A stretch of DNA of 64,000 bases. Source: Betaproteobacteria bacterium HGW-Betaproteobacteria-12. Lineage in GTDB: Bacteria; Pseudomonadota; Gammaproteobacteria; Burkholderiales; Rhodocyclaceae. The notes under the pieces are model-generated. The model saw only the letters and a program-made list of their open reading frames with translations, made no database searches and was not told the DNA's origin. Of the stretch, positions 39,257 through 47,508 are shown in pieces. The position numbers were made by a program, and so were the translations under genes. The stretch's first letter is position 1. Each line of letters starts with the position of its first letter. Location: positions 1-64,000 of the forward strand of contig PHCU01000004.1 in the NCBI GenBank assembly GCA_002842345.1. Reading direction: 5' to 3'.

Positions 39257-40186
39257 ATGAATAAAGATCCGTACCGGCTGCCCGCCCTCGACCCGCTGAA
39301 GGGTTTCGATGCAGCCGCGCGCCATTTGAGTTTCACCCGGGCCGCCGCGGAACTGTTCCTCACCCAGTCGGCCATCAGCCGGCAGATCCAGACGCTGGAG
39401 GAACAGCTCGGCGTGAAGCTGTTCCGCCGCGAGGCGCGGCGTCTCAGCCTGACGCCGGAGGGCGAGGTGCTCGCGCGCGCGGTGGCCGAAACGCTCGGCC
39501 GCCTCGCCGACGTGTGCGCCGGCCTGAGGGCCTCACAGCGGCGACCGCGCGTGAATGTCTCGGCCGCCGTCGGCATCGCCTCGCTGTGGCTGGTGCCGCG
39601 CCTGGCCGCCTTCCAGGAGATAGAGCCCGACGTCGACGTGCGGCTTTCCGCCGACAATCGCATGGTGGATCTGGCGCGCGAGGACATCGACCTCGCCCTG
39701 CGCTACATCCACCCCGATGCCGCGCCGCCCGGCGCTGCGCTGCTGTTCGAGGAGGAAGTCTTTCCGGTTGCCGCGCCGAAACTCGCGGCGAAGCTGCCCG
39801 CCGTGCTGCGGCCCGAAGACCTCGCCAAGCTGACGCTGCTGGCCTTCGACAACGGCCACAAGGCGCCGTGGTTCTCGTGGGAGCCTTGGCTGATCGGACT
39901 CGGGCTCGCCCATGCCCGACCCAAGGCGGTGCTCGAGTTCAACCAGTACGACCAGCTCATCCGCGCCGCCGAGGACGGCCGCGGCATCGCCCTGGGGCGC
40001 GGCCCGCTGGTGGGACATCTGATTGCCGAAAGGAAACTCAGGCCGCTGGGCAAATCGCGCCAGCGCGTTGCCGCACGCGGCTACTTCCTCGTGCGTGCCC
40101 CCGGCGTCGCGCGGCCCGAGGTGGAAGGCTTCGCGGCATGGCTGCTGGCGGAGGCGAACAAAACGGTGCGGGAAGCGGAGAAGTGA
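39257..40186 (+). CDS. LysR family transcriptional regulator (GcvA-like)
   Basis: 309 aa. The N-terminal winged HTH is LKGFDAAARHLSFTRAAAELFLTQSAISRQIQTLEEQLGVKLFRRE. The C-terminal part is a periplasmic-binding-protein-like effector domain. The opening PLKGFDAAARHLSFTRAAAELF and the RYIHPDAAP region resemble the GcvA branch. It probably controls the divergent DUF2917 gene; the effector is unknown. A copy of the 23-bp motif follows its stop. Confidence 0.92.
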   Translation: MNKDPYRLPALDPLKGFDAAARHLSFTRAAAELFLTQSAISRQIQTLEEQLGVKLFRREARRLSLTPEGEVLARAVAETLGRLADVCAGLRASQRRPRVNVSAAVGIASLWLVPRLAAFQEIEPDVDVRLSADNRMVDLAREDIDLALRYIHPDAAPPGAALLFEEEVFPVAAPKLAAKLPAVLRPEDLAKLTLLAFDNGHKAPWFSWEPWLIGLGLAHARPKAVLEFNQYDQLIRAAEDGRGIALGRGPLVGHLIAERKLRPLGKSRQRVAARGYFLVRAPGVARPEVEGFAAWLLAEANKTVREAEK

Positions 40187-40203
40187 GCAACCAGACTGCG
40201 GGC

Positions 40204-40226
40204 GCCGTGTTGCGGGGGCTGACTTT
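40204..40226 (+). repeat. GCCGT-N10-CTGACTTT motif, copy 9
   Basis: Exact match, spacer GTTGCGGGGG, in the 56-bp gap between the convergent LysR and phosphatidyltransferase genes. Confidence 0.8.
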
Positions 40227-40242
40227 CCCGCAGTGACTGCTT

Positions 40243-40791
40243 TCAGCCTCCCCGGCTGTCCTCGATCGCCTTGCGGCGCCAGACCCAGACGTAATGCGCG
40301 CCGGACACCAGCACCGAGGCGAAAAGCAGGAGGAACAGCGGCATCAGCCAAGCCTGGAGCGCGACCAATTGCGCCGCCTGCGCCATGACCAGCGAGATGA
40401 CGCCGAATTCGAGGAAGGTGTTGGCCTTCGACAGGCGCGTCGGCGCCATCTCGATGCGGCCGACGACGAAGCGGTAGGCCACCGCGCCGGCGACGATGAT
40501 GGCGTCGCGCATGACGATCACCACCGCCAGCCAGATCGGCAGCATGCCCTGCGCCGCCATGAGGATGGCGACGATCATCATGGTCATCTTGTCGGCGACC
40601 GGATCGAGCACCGCGCCGAGCTGCGACATCTGGTTGAGGCGCCGCGCGAGGAAGCCGTCCACCCAGTCGCCGACGGCGGCGACGACGAAGACGGCGAAGG
40701 CCAGCCTGTAGTCGTGGTCGAGCAGCAGGAAGGCCACCACCGGGATGAGCAGCACCCGGCCGATGGTGATCAGGTTGGGAAGGGTGAACAT
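40243..40791 (-). CDS. CDP-alcohol phosphatidyltransferase family protein
   Basis: 182-aa integral membrane enzyme, likely a phospholipid head-group transferase of the PgsA type. MFTLPNLITIGRVLLIPVVAFLL is a typical PgsA start. The catalytic CDP-alcohol signature is complete: DWVDGFLARRLNQMSQLGAVLDPVADK, i.e. D-xx-DG-xx-AR-x8-G-xxx-D-xxx-D. About six TM segments are seen. The ATG at 40791 is chosen because the upstream extension has no similarity. The exact alcohol acceptor is not certain and PgsA itself may be elsewhere. Confidence 0.88.
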   Translation of the reverse strand: MFTLPNLITIGRVLLIPVVAFLLLDHDYRLAFAVFVVAAVGDWVDGFLARRLNQMSQLGAVLDPVADKMTMMIVAILMAAQGMLPIWLAVVIVMRDAIIVAGAVAYRFVVGRIEMAPTRLSKANTFLEFGVISLVMAQAAQLVALQAWLMPLFLLLFASVLVSGAHYVWVWRRKAIEDSRGG

Positions 40792-40837
40792 GGCGCCATG
40801 AATAATGCACCGGGACGCCACCTCGGGCAAGGTTGCC

Positions 40838-40875
40838 CCACTCATCCCCCGCTCTCCCCGCGCACGGGGTGAGTG
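40838..40875. repeat. Hairpin CCACTCA...TGAGTGG upstream of hisG
   Basis: Inverted repeat CCACTCATCCCCC/GGGGTGAGTGG enclosing a CTCTCCCCGCG core that looks like a degenerate CCCTCTCCC repeat. It lies in the divergent hisG / phosphatidyltransferase gap. Confidence 0.55.
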
Positions 40876-40913
40876 GAGTGATAGCATTGCCGCTTCGCAA
40901 CGGAGACCATGCA

Positions 40914-41798
40914 ATGAGCGACGCCACCCCCCGCCTGCGCCTCGGCATCCCCAAGGGCAGCCTGCAGGACACCACCCAGAAGCTGTTCCAGCGCGCCGGC
41001 TACGACCTGCGCATTTCCGGCCGCTCGTACTACCCTGACATCGACGACGCCGAAATCCAGTGCATCCTCATCCGCCCGCAGGAGATGGCGCGCTACGTCG
41101 AGCAGGGCGTGCTCGACTGCGCCATCACCGGCCTGGACTGGATGCTGGAAACCGGCGCCGACGTCGCGGAACTGGCCGACCTGCGCGCGCCCTGGCCCAA
41201 CTACGGCACGGTGCGCTGGGTGATGGCCTCCAAGGAAGGCTCGGCCTTCAACTCGGTGAAAGACCTCGAGGGCCGCCACATCGCCACCGAGGCGGTCGGC
41301 ATGACGAAGCGCTTCCTCGCCGAGCACGGCGTGAATGCCAGCGTGGAGTTTTCCTGGGGCGCCACCGAGGTGAAGCCGCCGATCCTCGCCGACGCCATCG
41401 TGGACGTCTCCGAGACCGGCTCCTCGCTGCGCGCCAACCAGCTGCGCGTGATGCACGTGGTGCTGGAAAGCACGCCGCGCTTCATCGCCAACCGCGCCGC
41501 CGCGCAGGACGTCTGGAAGCGCGCCAAGATCGAGCGCATGCTGATGCTGCTGAAGGGCGCCATCGCCGCCGCCACGCGCGTGCTGCTGGCCATGAACGTG
41601 GCGCGCGACAGGGTCGACGCCGTGCTCAGGATACTTCCCGCCCTGGCCACGCCGACGGTGTCCACCCTCTCCGATCCGGACTGGGTGGACCTCAGCACGG
41701 TGGTCGAGGAAAAACAGGTGCGCGAACTGATCCCGCGCCTCTACGAGGCCGGCGCGCGCGGCATCATCGAGCTGCCCATCAACAAGATCATCGACTAG
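40914..41798 (+). CDS. hisG: ATP phosphoribosyltransferase, long form
   Basis: 294-aa first enzyme of histidine synthesis. The catalytic part has LRLGIPKGSLQDTTQKLFQRAGY, the YVEQGVLDCAITGLDWM segment, ATEAVGMTKRFLAEHG and the PRPP/lid block ADAIVDVSETGSSLRANQL. The C-terminal about 75 residues (TPTVSTLSDPDWVDLSTVVEEKQVRELIPRLYEAGARGIIELPINKIID) form the regulatory ACT-like domain of long HisG enzymes. Betaproteobacteria usually have the short HisG plus HisZ, so this form is unexpected. No other his gene is adjacent. Confidence 0.88.
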   Translation: MSDATPRLRLGIPKGSLQDTTQKLFQRAGYDLRISGRSYYPDIDDAEIQCILIRPQEMARYVEQGVLDCAITGLDWMLETGADVAELADLRAPWPNYGTVRWVMASKEGSAFNSVKDLEGRHIATEAVGMTKRFLAEHGVNASVEFSWGATEVKPPILADAIVDVSETGSSLRANQLRVMHVVLESTPRFIANRAAAQDVWKRAKIERMLMLLKGAIAAATRVLLAMNVARDRVDAVLRILPALATPTVSTLSDPDWVDLSTVVEEKQVRELIPRLYEAGARGIIELPINKIID

Positions 41799-41800
41799 CC

Positions 41801-42691
41801 ATGGCCGAGGAACGCGCCTTCGGCCCCGTGCGCCTGATTCCGGCCGCGAACCAGGGCCGCTACCCGCATTCGCATTCCGTCTATGTCGAAGGTGCCGGCG
41901 TGCTCATCGATGCCGGCGCCGATGAAGATCGCTACCGCGCGCTCATCGACGGCCCCGGCGTGAAGGAGGTGTGGCTGAGCCACTGGCATGAGGACCACCT
42001 GACGTACCTCGACCTCTTCGAGGGCCTGCCGCTGCGGCAGATGGCCGGCGAATCCGCGCCCCTGTCCGGCCTGGAGACGTTTCTCGACTGGTACGGTTTC
42101 GCCGAGGAAGAGTTCCGCGAATACTGGCGCCATCAGCTGACGACGCAGTTCCACTACCGCCCGCGCCGGGTGACGCATCCCTTCACGCCGGGCGAGGTCA
42201 TCGACCTGGGTTCGTGCACCGCCGAGGTCATCCACGCTCCGGGGCACACGCCCGGCTTCACCGCCTTCTTCTTCCGCGAGCCGGCCGTGGCGTTCCTCGG
42301 CGACTACGACCTCACCCGCTTCGGCCCCTGGTACGGCGACCGCGACGGCTCCATCGACGAGACCATCGCCTCGGTGCGCCGCCTGCAGCAGCTGCCGGCG
42401 AAAGCATGGCTGACCAGCCACGAGGACGGCTGCTTCGAGGGGGACGTTGCGGAAACCTTCGACCGCTACCTTGCCGTCATCGACGAGCGCGAGGCGAAGC
42501 TGCTGGATTTCCTCGCCGCGCCGCGCACGCTGGCGGACATCGTCGCCAAGTGCATCGTCTACCGCAAGCCGCGCGAGCCGCGCGCCTTCTTCGAGTGGGG
42601 CGAAGGCGCCATCATGGGCAAGCATCTGGAGCGCCTGCTGAAGAATGGCGCCATTGCGCTGGAGGATGGCCGCTACCGGCGCATCTATTGA
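41801..42691 (+). CDS. MBL-fold metallo-hydrolase
   Basis: 296-aa metallo-beta-lactamase-fold protein. Metal ligands are in SHWHEDH (His61, His63, Asp65, His66), then HAPGHTPG and the bridging Asp in FLGDYD. A late TSHEDG supplies another His. A helical C-terminal extension (FDRYLAVIDEREAKLLDFL onward) contains an HTH-like segment, as in LACTB2-type enzymes. It is 2 bp after hisG and probably in its transcript. Substrate unknown. Confidence 0.88.
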   Translation: MAEERAFGPVRLIPAANQGRYPHSHSVYVEGAGVLIDAGADEDRYRALIDGPGVKEVWLSHWHEDHLTYLDLFEGLPLRQMAGESAPLSGLETFLDWYGFAEEEFREYWRHQLTTQFHYRPRRVTHPFTPGEVIDLGSCTAEVIHAPGHTPGFTAFFFREPAVAFLGDYDLTRFGPWYGDRDGSIDETIASVRRLQQLPAKAWLTSHEDGCFEGDVAETFDRYLAVIDEREAKLLDFLAAPRTLADIVAKCIVYRKPREPRAFFEWGEGAIMGKHLERLLKNGAIALEDGRYRRIY

Positions 42692-42697
42692 GGCCGC

Positions 42698-42850
42698 TGT
42701 CGGGCTGAAGCCCGACCTACATATTGAGTCGTATGCGCGCCTGCCGAACGTAGGTCGGCCTTCAGGCCGACGCAGCCGCTGCCGCCCCACAGGGCTTTGC
42801 GCTTCCTTCGGTCGGGTTTCCCGCGGTCATCGGGCTGAAGCGCGACCCGC
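42698..42850. repeat. GTCGGGCTGAAGCCCGAC repeat cluster
   Basis: Three or more related palindromes (TCGGGCTGAAGCCCGACCTAC, its variant TAGGTCGGCCTTCAGG..., and a degenerate copy) fill the gap between the convergent MBL and histidine kinase genes. They belong to the same family as 3904-3949. Confidence 0.75.
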
Positions 42851-42878
42851 GCATACCGTGTCAGCCGTTATCAGAGGC

Positions 42879-44867
42879 TCAATAGGAGCCGAGCGTAAAC
42901 CAGAACGTCGCACCCTTGCCGATTTCGGCCTCCGCCCAGATGCGGCCGCCGTGGCGCTCGACGATGCGCCTGGCCGAGGCCAGGCCAAGTCCGGTGCCGG
43001 CGAACTCGCTGTCGCGGTGCATGCGCTGGAAAGGCTGGAAGAGCTTGCCGGCGTATTGCATGTCGAAGCCGGCGCCGTTGTCGCGCACGAAATAGGCGGC
43101 TTCATCCTGCTGCTGCACCTTGCCGAACGCAATCTCCGGCGCGGGCGTCTTCTCGCTGTACTTCCATGCATTGCCGAGCAGGTTGGACAGCACGTTGCGC
43201 AGCAGTGTGGCATCGGCCAACGCCGTCAAGTCGGGTTCGATATCCACGCGCACCTGGCGATCCGGGCTGGCACCGCGCAGCTCTTCGACAACTTCCCGCG
43301 CCATTTCGGACAAATCCACCTTGACCGGATCGAGTTCCTTGCGCGCCAGCTGGGCCAGTTCGAGCATGCCGTCGATCAACTCGCCCATCTTCTCGCTGGC
43401 AGTGCGGATGCGGGCAAGGTGGCTGCGGGCCTCCTCGTCCAGCCGGTCGCCCCAATCCTCCTCCAGCAGGGTGCTGTAACCGTTGATGGCCCGCAACGGC
43501 GCGCGCAGGTCGTGCGACACCGAATAACTGAAGGACTGCAGTTCGCGGTTGGCCATTTCCAGCTCCTGGGTACGGACCGCCACGCGTTTTTCCAATTCCT
43601 CGTTGGTGCCTTCCAGGCGCTGCGTCGCGCCTTTCAGCAGGCTGCGCATCTGCGACTGCGCAGCCGCAAGGCGGTTTACCTCTAGCCAGCGGGTCTTCAC
43701 CGTCGCCCCGTTCTCGAATTCGAGGCGGCCGATGCGTTTGCTCACGGCGGCGAGAAATTCCAGCGGCTGGCTGAAGCGGCGCGACAAGGACAACGCCATC
43801 GTTATGCCGCCAGCGAGCACCAGCAGTCCGAGCCCGCCCAGCGCGGACAGGGCGCCGCCATGCAGGATCGAGAATTTATCGGCCGGAATCATCGAGGTGA
43901 TCCACAGATGGGTGCCATTCAGCTTGTATCCGTCAAAACGCGCCAGCCACTTCTCCTCCCCGACCAGGTAACTCAGAATCCGGTCTTCCGGGCTGCCGCT
44001 ACGCTTCCAGGCCGCATAAGACGCCGCCAGGTAGGGCTGGCCGTTGACCGCTACAGGCTGCATCAGGGCAGTGTGCAAGTCTTCCGTCCTGGTTCCCTGC
44101 AGTTCCGGCGCGGCGAGCAGGCGGCCGTCATCGGTCATCACCGCAACCTTGCCATTGGTGTCGATCCCAATCTCGGCAGTGATCGCACTCAGGTCGCGCA
44201 GGAGCACGTCGATGGCCAGCACGCGGACATGCCCGTCCTCGGCCTGCCAGCGCAAAGACGCGGTGATGCCCGGCTCGCGCGTGGTGAAGAAAGCATAGGG
44301 ATGCGTCCAATGCACCTCACGCTCGTTCTTCAACTTGAGGGCGCCCGCATACCATGGCCGCTGCCGCGGGTCGTAGCCGATGTCGCGCCACTCCTCGCGC
44401 GTGACCTCCGTTCCCTGCAGATCCAGATAACGGGATCGGCCATTCGCCCCCGGCAGCCCGCTCAGGCGATTGGTCCAGGCGTCGTTGCCGCGTTCCAGCA
44501 GCAGGAGCTCGCGGCCTTCGTCGTCGGCGTAGAGCGCCGACGAGATCCACGCGTTCTGCCTGAGCAGAGGGGCGAAGCGGGTATTGAATTGGCGATAGTC
44601 ACCGAAGTCGAATCCGCCGACGCGCATGCGTTCGCGATTGACGCGCAATGCTTCCTCGACATAGCCGAACACGCACCAGAGCTTGTCGCGTGCCGCATCA
44701 GAGGACGCCTGGAAATGCTTTTCGATGAGTTCGGACAGCGCCGGCCGTACCAGCAGATAATGGAATCCCACGGCGAAGACGCACACTGTGGATACGATAA
44801 TCACCACCTGCCGCCAGACCAGGCTGCGGCTGATGCTGCCAACCCGTTGATTGTCCTCAGGATGCAT
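42879..44867 (-). CDS. Membrane sensor histidine kinase with dCache-type sensor
   Basis: 662 aa. A TM at about residues 14-34 is followed by a large periplasmic sensor (35-340, double-Cache-like, with RQRPWYAGALKL). A second TM lies near 345-368, with a HAMP-like linker and a coiled coil (ATQRLEGTNEELEKRVAVRTQELEMANREL). The HisKA H-box is FSYSVSHDLRAPLRAINGY. The HATPase domain has NLLGNAWKYSEKT, DNGAGFDMQYAGKLF and GTGLGLASARRIVERHGG. No response regulator is adjacent, so it is an orphan kinase here. Its ligand is unknown. Confidence 0.92.
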   Translation of the reverse strand: MHPEDNQRVGSISRSLVWRQVVIIVSTVCVFAVGFHYLLVRPALSELIEKHFQASSDAARDKLWCVFGYVEEALRVNRERMRVGGFDFGDYRQFNTRFAPLLRQNAWISSALYADDEGRELLLLERGNDAWTNRLSGLPGANGRSRYLDLQGTEVTREEWRDIGYDPRQRPWYAGALKLKNEREVHWTHPYAFFTTREPGITASLRWQAEDGHVRVLAIDVLLRDLSAITAEIGIDTNGKVAVMTDDGRLLAAPELQGTRTEDLHTALMQPVAVNGQPYLAASYAAWKRSGSPEDRILSYLVGEEKWLARFDGYKLNGTHLWITSMIPADKFSILHGGALSALGGLGLLVLAGGITMALSLSRRFSQPLEFLAAVSKRIGRLEFENGATVKTRWLEVNRLAAAQSQMRSLLKGATQRLEGTNEELEKRVAVRTQELEMANRELQSFSYSVSHDLRAPLRAINGYSTLLEEDWGDRLDEEARSHLARIRTASEKMGELIDGMLELAQLARKELDPVKVDLSEMAREVVEELRGASPDRQVRVDIEPDLTALADATLLRNVLSNLLGNAWKYSEKTPAPEIAFGKVQQQDEAAYFVRDNGAGFDMQYAGKLFQPFQRMHRDSEFAGTGLGLASARRIVERHGGRIWAEAEIGKGATFWFTLGSY

Positions 44868-45035
44868 TGGGGAAATGACGGAGTTGAGGAATGGCTGTTC
44901 AGTCTAGCGCCATGGCGACGGCAGGACAACCGCGTCGCTTTCAGACGTATCCGATCGGCACGGACTCCGAATGCGCGGTGTCGTCTTGCGCCACAATCCG
45001 CGCCATGCCGTCCGTGTGCAGATCGGGAATCAAGT

Positions 45036-45163
45036 GCCTGTTCACAATTGTTTTGTCGGTGCGAACGGGTGTCTCAGGGTGCGGGGCAAAGCGCAAGCGA
45101 CGCGCGTCTAGCAGTCGACGCTTTTGGCCACAACGCATCCGACAAAACAATTGCGAACAGGCC
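45036..45163. mobile_element. MITE-like element at the 3' end of the EF-hand gene
   Basis: About 128 bp with terminal inverted repeats: left GCCTGTTCACAATTGTTTTG, right the complement of GCCTGTTCGCAATTGTTTTG. They are 25 bp with two mismatches, and both continue into GTCGG. No transposase is inside. It is flanked on the right by CTAG and on the left by CAAG, which would fit a decayed 4-bp target duplication of an IS5-type element. The CTA of the right flank is read as the stop codon of the EF-hand gene. Confidence 0.65.
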
Positions 45164-45805
45164 CTAGGCCTGGTCAGACACCTTGACGGCCGCCGTGCTG
45201 CCGCCGCCGGCAGTGTCGCCTGTTCCATTGACGACGCCGTAGGCCTGCATCAGGCGCACCACCATCAGCATCATCTCCACGTTGCGGCTGTCCGCGGCGG
45301 CCGTCTGCACCTGCGCCGCGGCACCGCCGCCGACAGCCTTGCCGAAATCCCGAGCCTCCTTCAGGCTGACCCGGCCGTCGCCGTCGGCATCCGCCCTGTT
45401 GAAATTGCCGGCGATGCCCGACACCAGGCCGCCCAGGTCTTCGCGGGTGAAGCCCGCATCGCCGACAGGGGGCGGCATGGCGCCCTCGCCGTGCATGCGC
45501 ACGCGCTGGTAATGCTGGTCGAGCTGCTCGGCCAGATTGTTGATCGAACCGGAAAACTCGCTCCGCGTGAGCTTGCCGTCGCCGTCGCTGTCGAGCTTCG
45601 TGAAAAGCTTGTCCGCACCGCCGGCCGCGGTCGACTTGATCTTCTCGAATGCCGTCTGCAGGTCGGCACTCTGGATCTCACCCTGCCCCAGCGCATCGAG
45701 TTTGGAAAACAGCTTGTCCGCCATCTGCTGCGGCTCCGGCGGAGTGAAGGCCCGCACGGCCTGAATCACCGAGGTTACGATTCCGATAATCGCGCCAATG
45801 GCCAT
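45164..45805 (-). CDS. EF-hand calcium-binding protein
   Basis: 213 aa. It opens with a hydrophobic MAIGAIIGIVTSVIQAVRAF, which may be a signal anchor or an amphipathic helix. Two canonical EF-hand loops are clear: DSDGDGKLTRSEF (about 71-83) and DADGDGRVSLKEA (about 141-153). Two more degenerate ones are visible (LDALGQGEIQSADL and the region VGDAGFTREDLGG). The C-terminal tail is Ala/Gly rich. AGGAG precedes the ATG at 45805. The stop lies in the flank of a MITE-like element, so the original 3' end may have been different. Calcium signalling or buffering is inference. Confidence 0.85.
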   Translation of the reverse strand: MAIGAIIGIVTSVIQAVRAFTPPEPQQMADKLFSKLDALGQGEIQSADLQTAFEKIKSTAAGGADKLFTKLDSDGDGKLTRSEFSGSINNLAEQLDQHYQRVRMHGEGAMPPPVGDAGFTREDLGGLVSGIAGNFNRADADGDGRVSLKEARDFGKAVGGGAAAQVQTAAADSRNVEMMLMVVRLMQAYGVVNGTGDTAGGGSTAAVKVSDQA

Positions 45806-46014
45806 TTCCGATCTCCTGCCTGTCTGCTCCGAATGAGCGTCTGCGGACATCTCACAGCAAGATTCCGGCCAGGGCATTCGTAGTGTTGATTCCCCAGGAG
45901 AGGCCGAGTCGGCGGGGCGACGCCCTGCAAGGCTTGCCGGTCTCCGAAGCGGCGAGACGGCAGGAATTGCCGGCCTTCCTCGAAAGTCAGCCGCTGCGGG
46001 ACGGCGCAGGCAGG
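45806..46014. other. Structured 209-bp gap between diguanylate cyclase and EF-hand genes
   Basis: On the minus strand several short stems follow each other (CGGCA/TGCCG, GTCTC/GAGAC, GGGCG/CGCCC). No known riboswitch consensus is seen. The gap also contains motif copy 10 at 45983-46005. Confidence 0.5.
45983..46005 (-). repeat. GCCGT-N10-CTGACTTT motif, copy 10
   Basis: Exact match on the minus strand, spacer CCCGCAGCGG, 10 bp beyond the stop of the diguanylate cyclase gene. Confidence 0.8.
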
Positions 46015-47466
46015 CTAGGCCACGTCCACCCGGTTGCGCCCGCCGTGCTTGGCCGCATACATCGCGTTGTCGGCTCGGTTGACCATGCTGTCGGGGGATT
46101 CGGTGCCGTTGTACAGGCTAACGCCGATGCTGATGGTCACGGAAAGCTGCAAATCCCCGACCGCGACGGGGGCGGCCGAAACAGCCTGCCGCAGGTCTTC
46201 GGCGATGCGGCGCGCCTCGGGCAGGTCGCAGCCCTTGAGCACCAGCAGGAACTCTTCGCCGCCCCAGCGCACGGCCAGGTCGGATGCGCGCAGCCGTTGC
46301 TGCAGAAGCCGCGCCACCTCCTTCAGCACCGCATCCCCCACCTGGTGGCCATGCCGGTCGTTGATCTCCTTGAAATGGTCGATGTCGGCGAGCAGCGCGG
46401 CAGTCGGCCTGGGATCGCGTCGGTGCTCTGCCATCAGCTTGTCGATGAGGATGTCGAAGGCATGGCGATTGAGGAGGCCGGTCAGCGCGTCGGTCGTGGC
46501 CATCTCCTCGATGCGGTGCTGGTAGCGCTCCAGCGCAAGGTGGGCAAGGAACACCACCAACAGCGTCACCACCAGGCTGATGGCCAGGTTGGCGTACAGC
46601 GTGCGGCGGATGTCGGCGAGGGCGGCCGACGCGTTCTGCTCGACGAACAGGTACCACTTCAACTCGGGCAGGTAGTTGAAATGCAGGATGTGGCTGTCGC
46701 CGTTCGCCTCGAACATATGCGAGCCGCGCTGCTTCTGCAGGATGCCGTCGATCAGCGGGCCCAGCCCGGGCACCGTGCGCAGGTCGGCGCCCGGCACGCC
46801 GCGGCCCGCGCCCAGCTGCACCGCGCGGCCGTTGGCATCGACGAAATAGATGGTGCGGCTGAAGCGCGCCTGGTATTCCGCGACCAGGCGGCTGACGGCA
46901 TCGACGGTCAGCCCGATGCCCGTGGCGCCGATGAAGCGGCCGTCGAAGTCGAAGACGCGGTAGTTGATGAAGATGGTCAGCGCGTCGGCATTCGCCATGT
47001 CCGGATCGACGTTGATCTCGTAGTCCTCCTTCATTTCCCTGACACGGAAATACCAGGCGTCGCGCGGCTCGTCGGGCCGCACCCGCTTGAGGATGCCTTC
47101 GCCGGTGTAGTAGGTGGCGGATCTCTCCGAAACGAAGAAGCTGCTGAAGGCGCCGTAGCGCCGCTTCACTTCGGCCAGGTAGCGCGCCACCTCGGCGACG
47201 TCCTTCTCGCCGCGCAGCACCCAGTCGCGCAGGAAGGTGTCGTGCGCCATGGTCGAGGAGATCAGCACCGGCCGCACCAGGTCCTTCTGGATTTCCGAAT
47301 AGATGTTGCTCGAGGTGAGCGGCAGGTCCTGCTCGATGATGGCCTTCTGGATGGCCCGGCTGGAGGCGAAATAGCCGAACAGGGCCGTCGCGGCAAAGCC
47401 GGCGGACAGCAGCAGGGCCAGCAGCAGCAGCAGGCTGCGACGGTCGAAGATGCGCGGATGGGCCAT
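46015..47466 (-). CDS. Membrane diguanylate cyclase with Cache-type sensor
   Basis: 483 aa. TM1 lies at about residues 9-29 and a periplasmic Cache-like domain (30-275) follows. This contains DLVRPVLISSTMAHDTFLRDW and YYTGEGILKRV, a pattern seen in double-Cache GGDEF proteins. TM2 lies near 288-308 and the GGDEF domain starts TTDALTGLLNRHAFD, with an intact GGEEF signature. The I-site position reads RASD, a candidate RxxD inhibitory site. The ATG at 47466 is preferred over a start 11 codons upstream. Same orientation as pyc. Confidence 0.91.
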   Translation of the reverse strand: MAHPRIFDRRSLLLLLALLLSAGFAATALFGYFASSRAIQKAIIEQDLPLTSSNIYSEIQKDLVRPVLISSTMAHDTFLRDWVLRGEKDVAEVARYLAEVKRRYGAFSSFFVSERSATYYTGEGILKRVRPDEPRDAWYFRVREMKEDYEINVDPDMANADALTIFINYRVFDFDGRFIGATGIGLTVDAVSRLVAEYQARFSRTIYFVDANGRAVQLGAGRGVPGADLRTVPGLGPLIDGILQKQRGSHMFEANGDSHILHFNYLPELKWYLFVEQNASAALADIRRTLYANLAISLVVTLLVVFLAHLALERYQHRIEEMATTDALTGLLNRHAFDILIDKLMAEHRRDPRPTAALLADIDHFKEINDRHGHQVGDAVLKEVARLLQQRLRASDLAVRWGGEEFLLVLKGCDLPEARRIAEDLRQAVSAAPVAVGDLQLSVTISIGVSLYNGTESPDSMVNRADNAMYAAKHGGRNRVDVA

Positions 47467-47508
47467 GATGGAAGGATTGTAACGCCGGGCCCGTGGCATC
47501 GCGCCGTA

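Noticed and set aside
44868-45035. Minus-strand peptide frame ending HSESVPIGYV next to the MITE
   Set aside because: Considered as the former 3' end of the EF-hand gene, but it is in a different frame even after removing the element; no recognisable family.
45806-46014. Possible c-di-GMP or glycine riboswitch upstream of the EF-hand gene
   Set aside because: Several stems are present but the conserved core sequences of both classes are missing; kept only as a structured gap.
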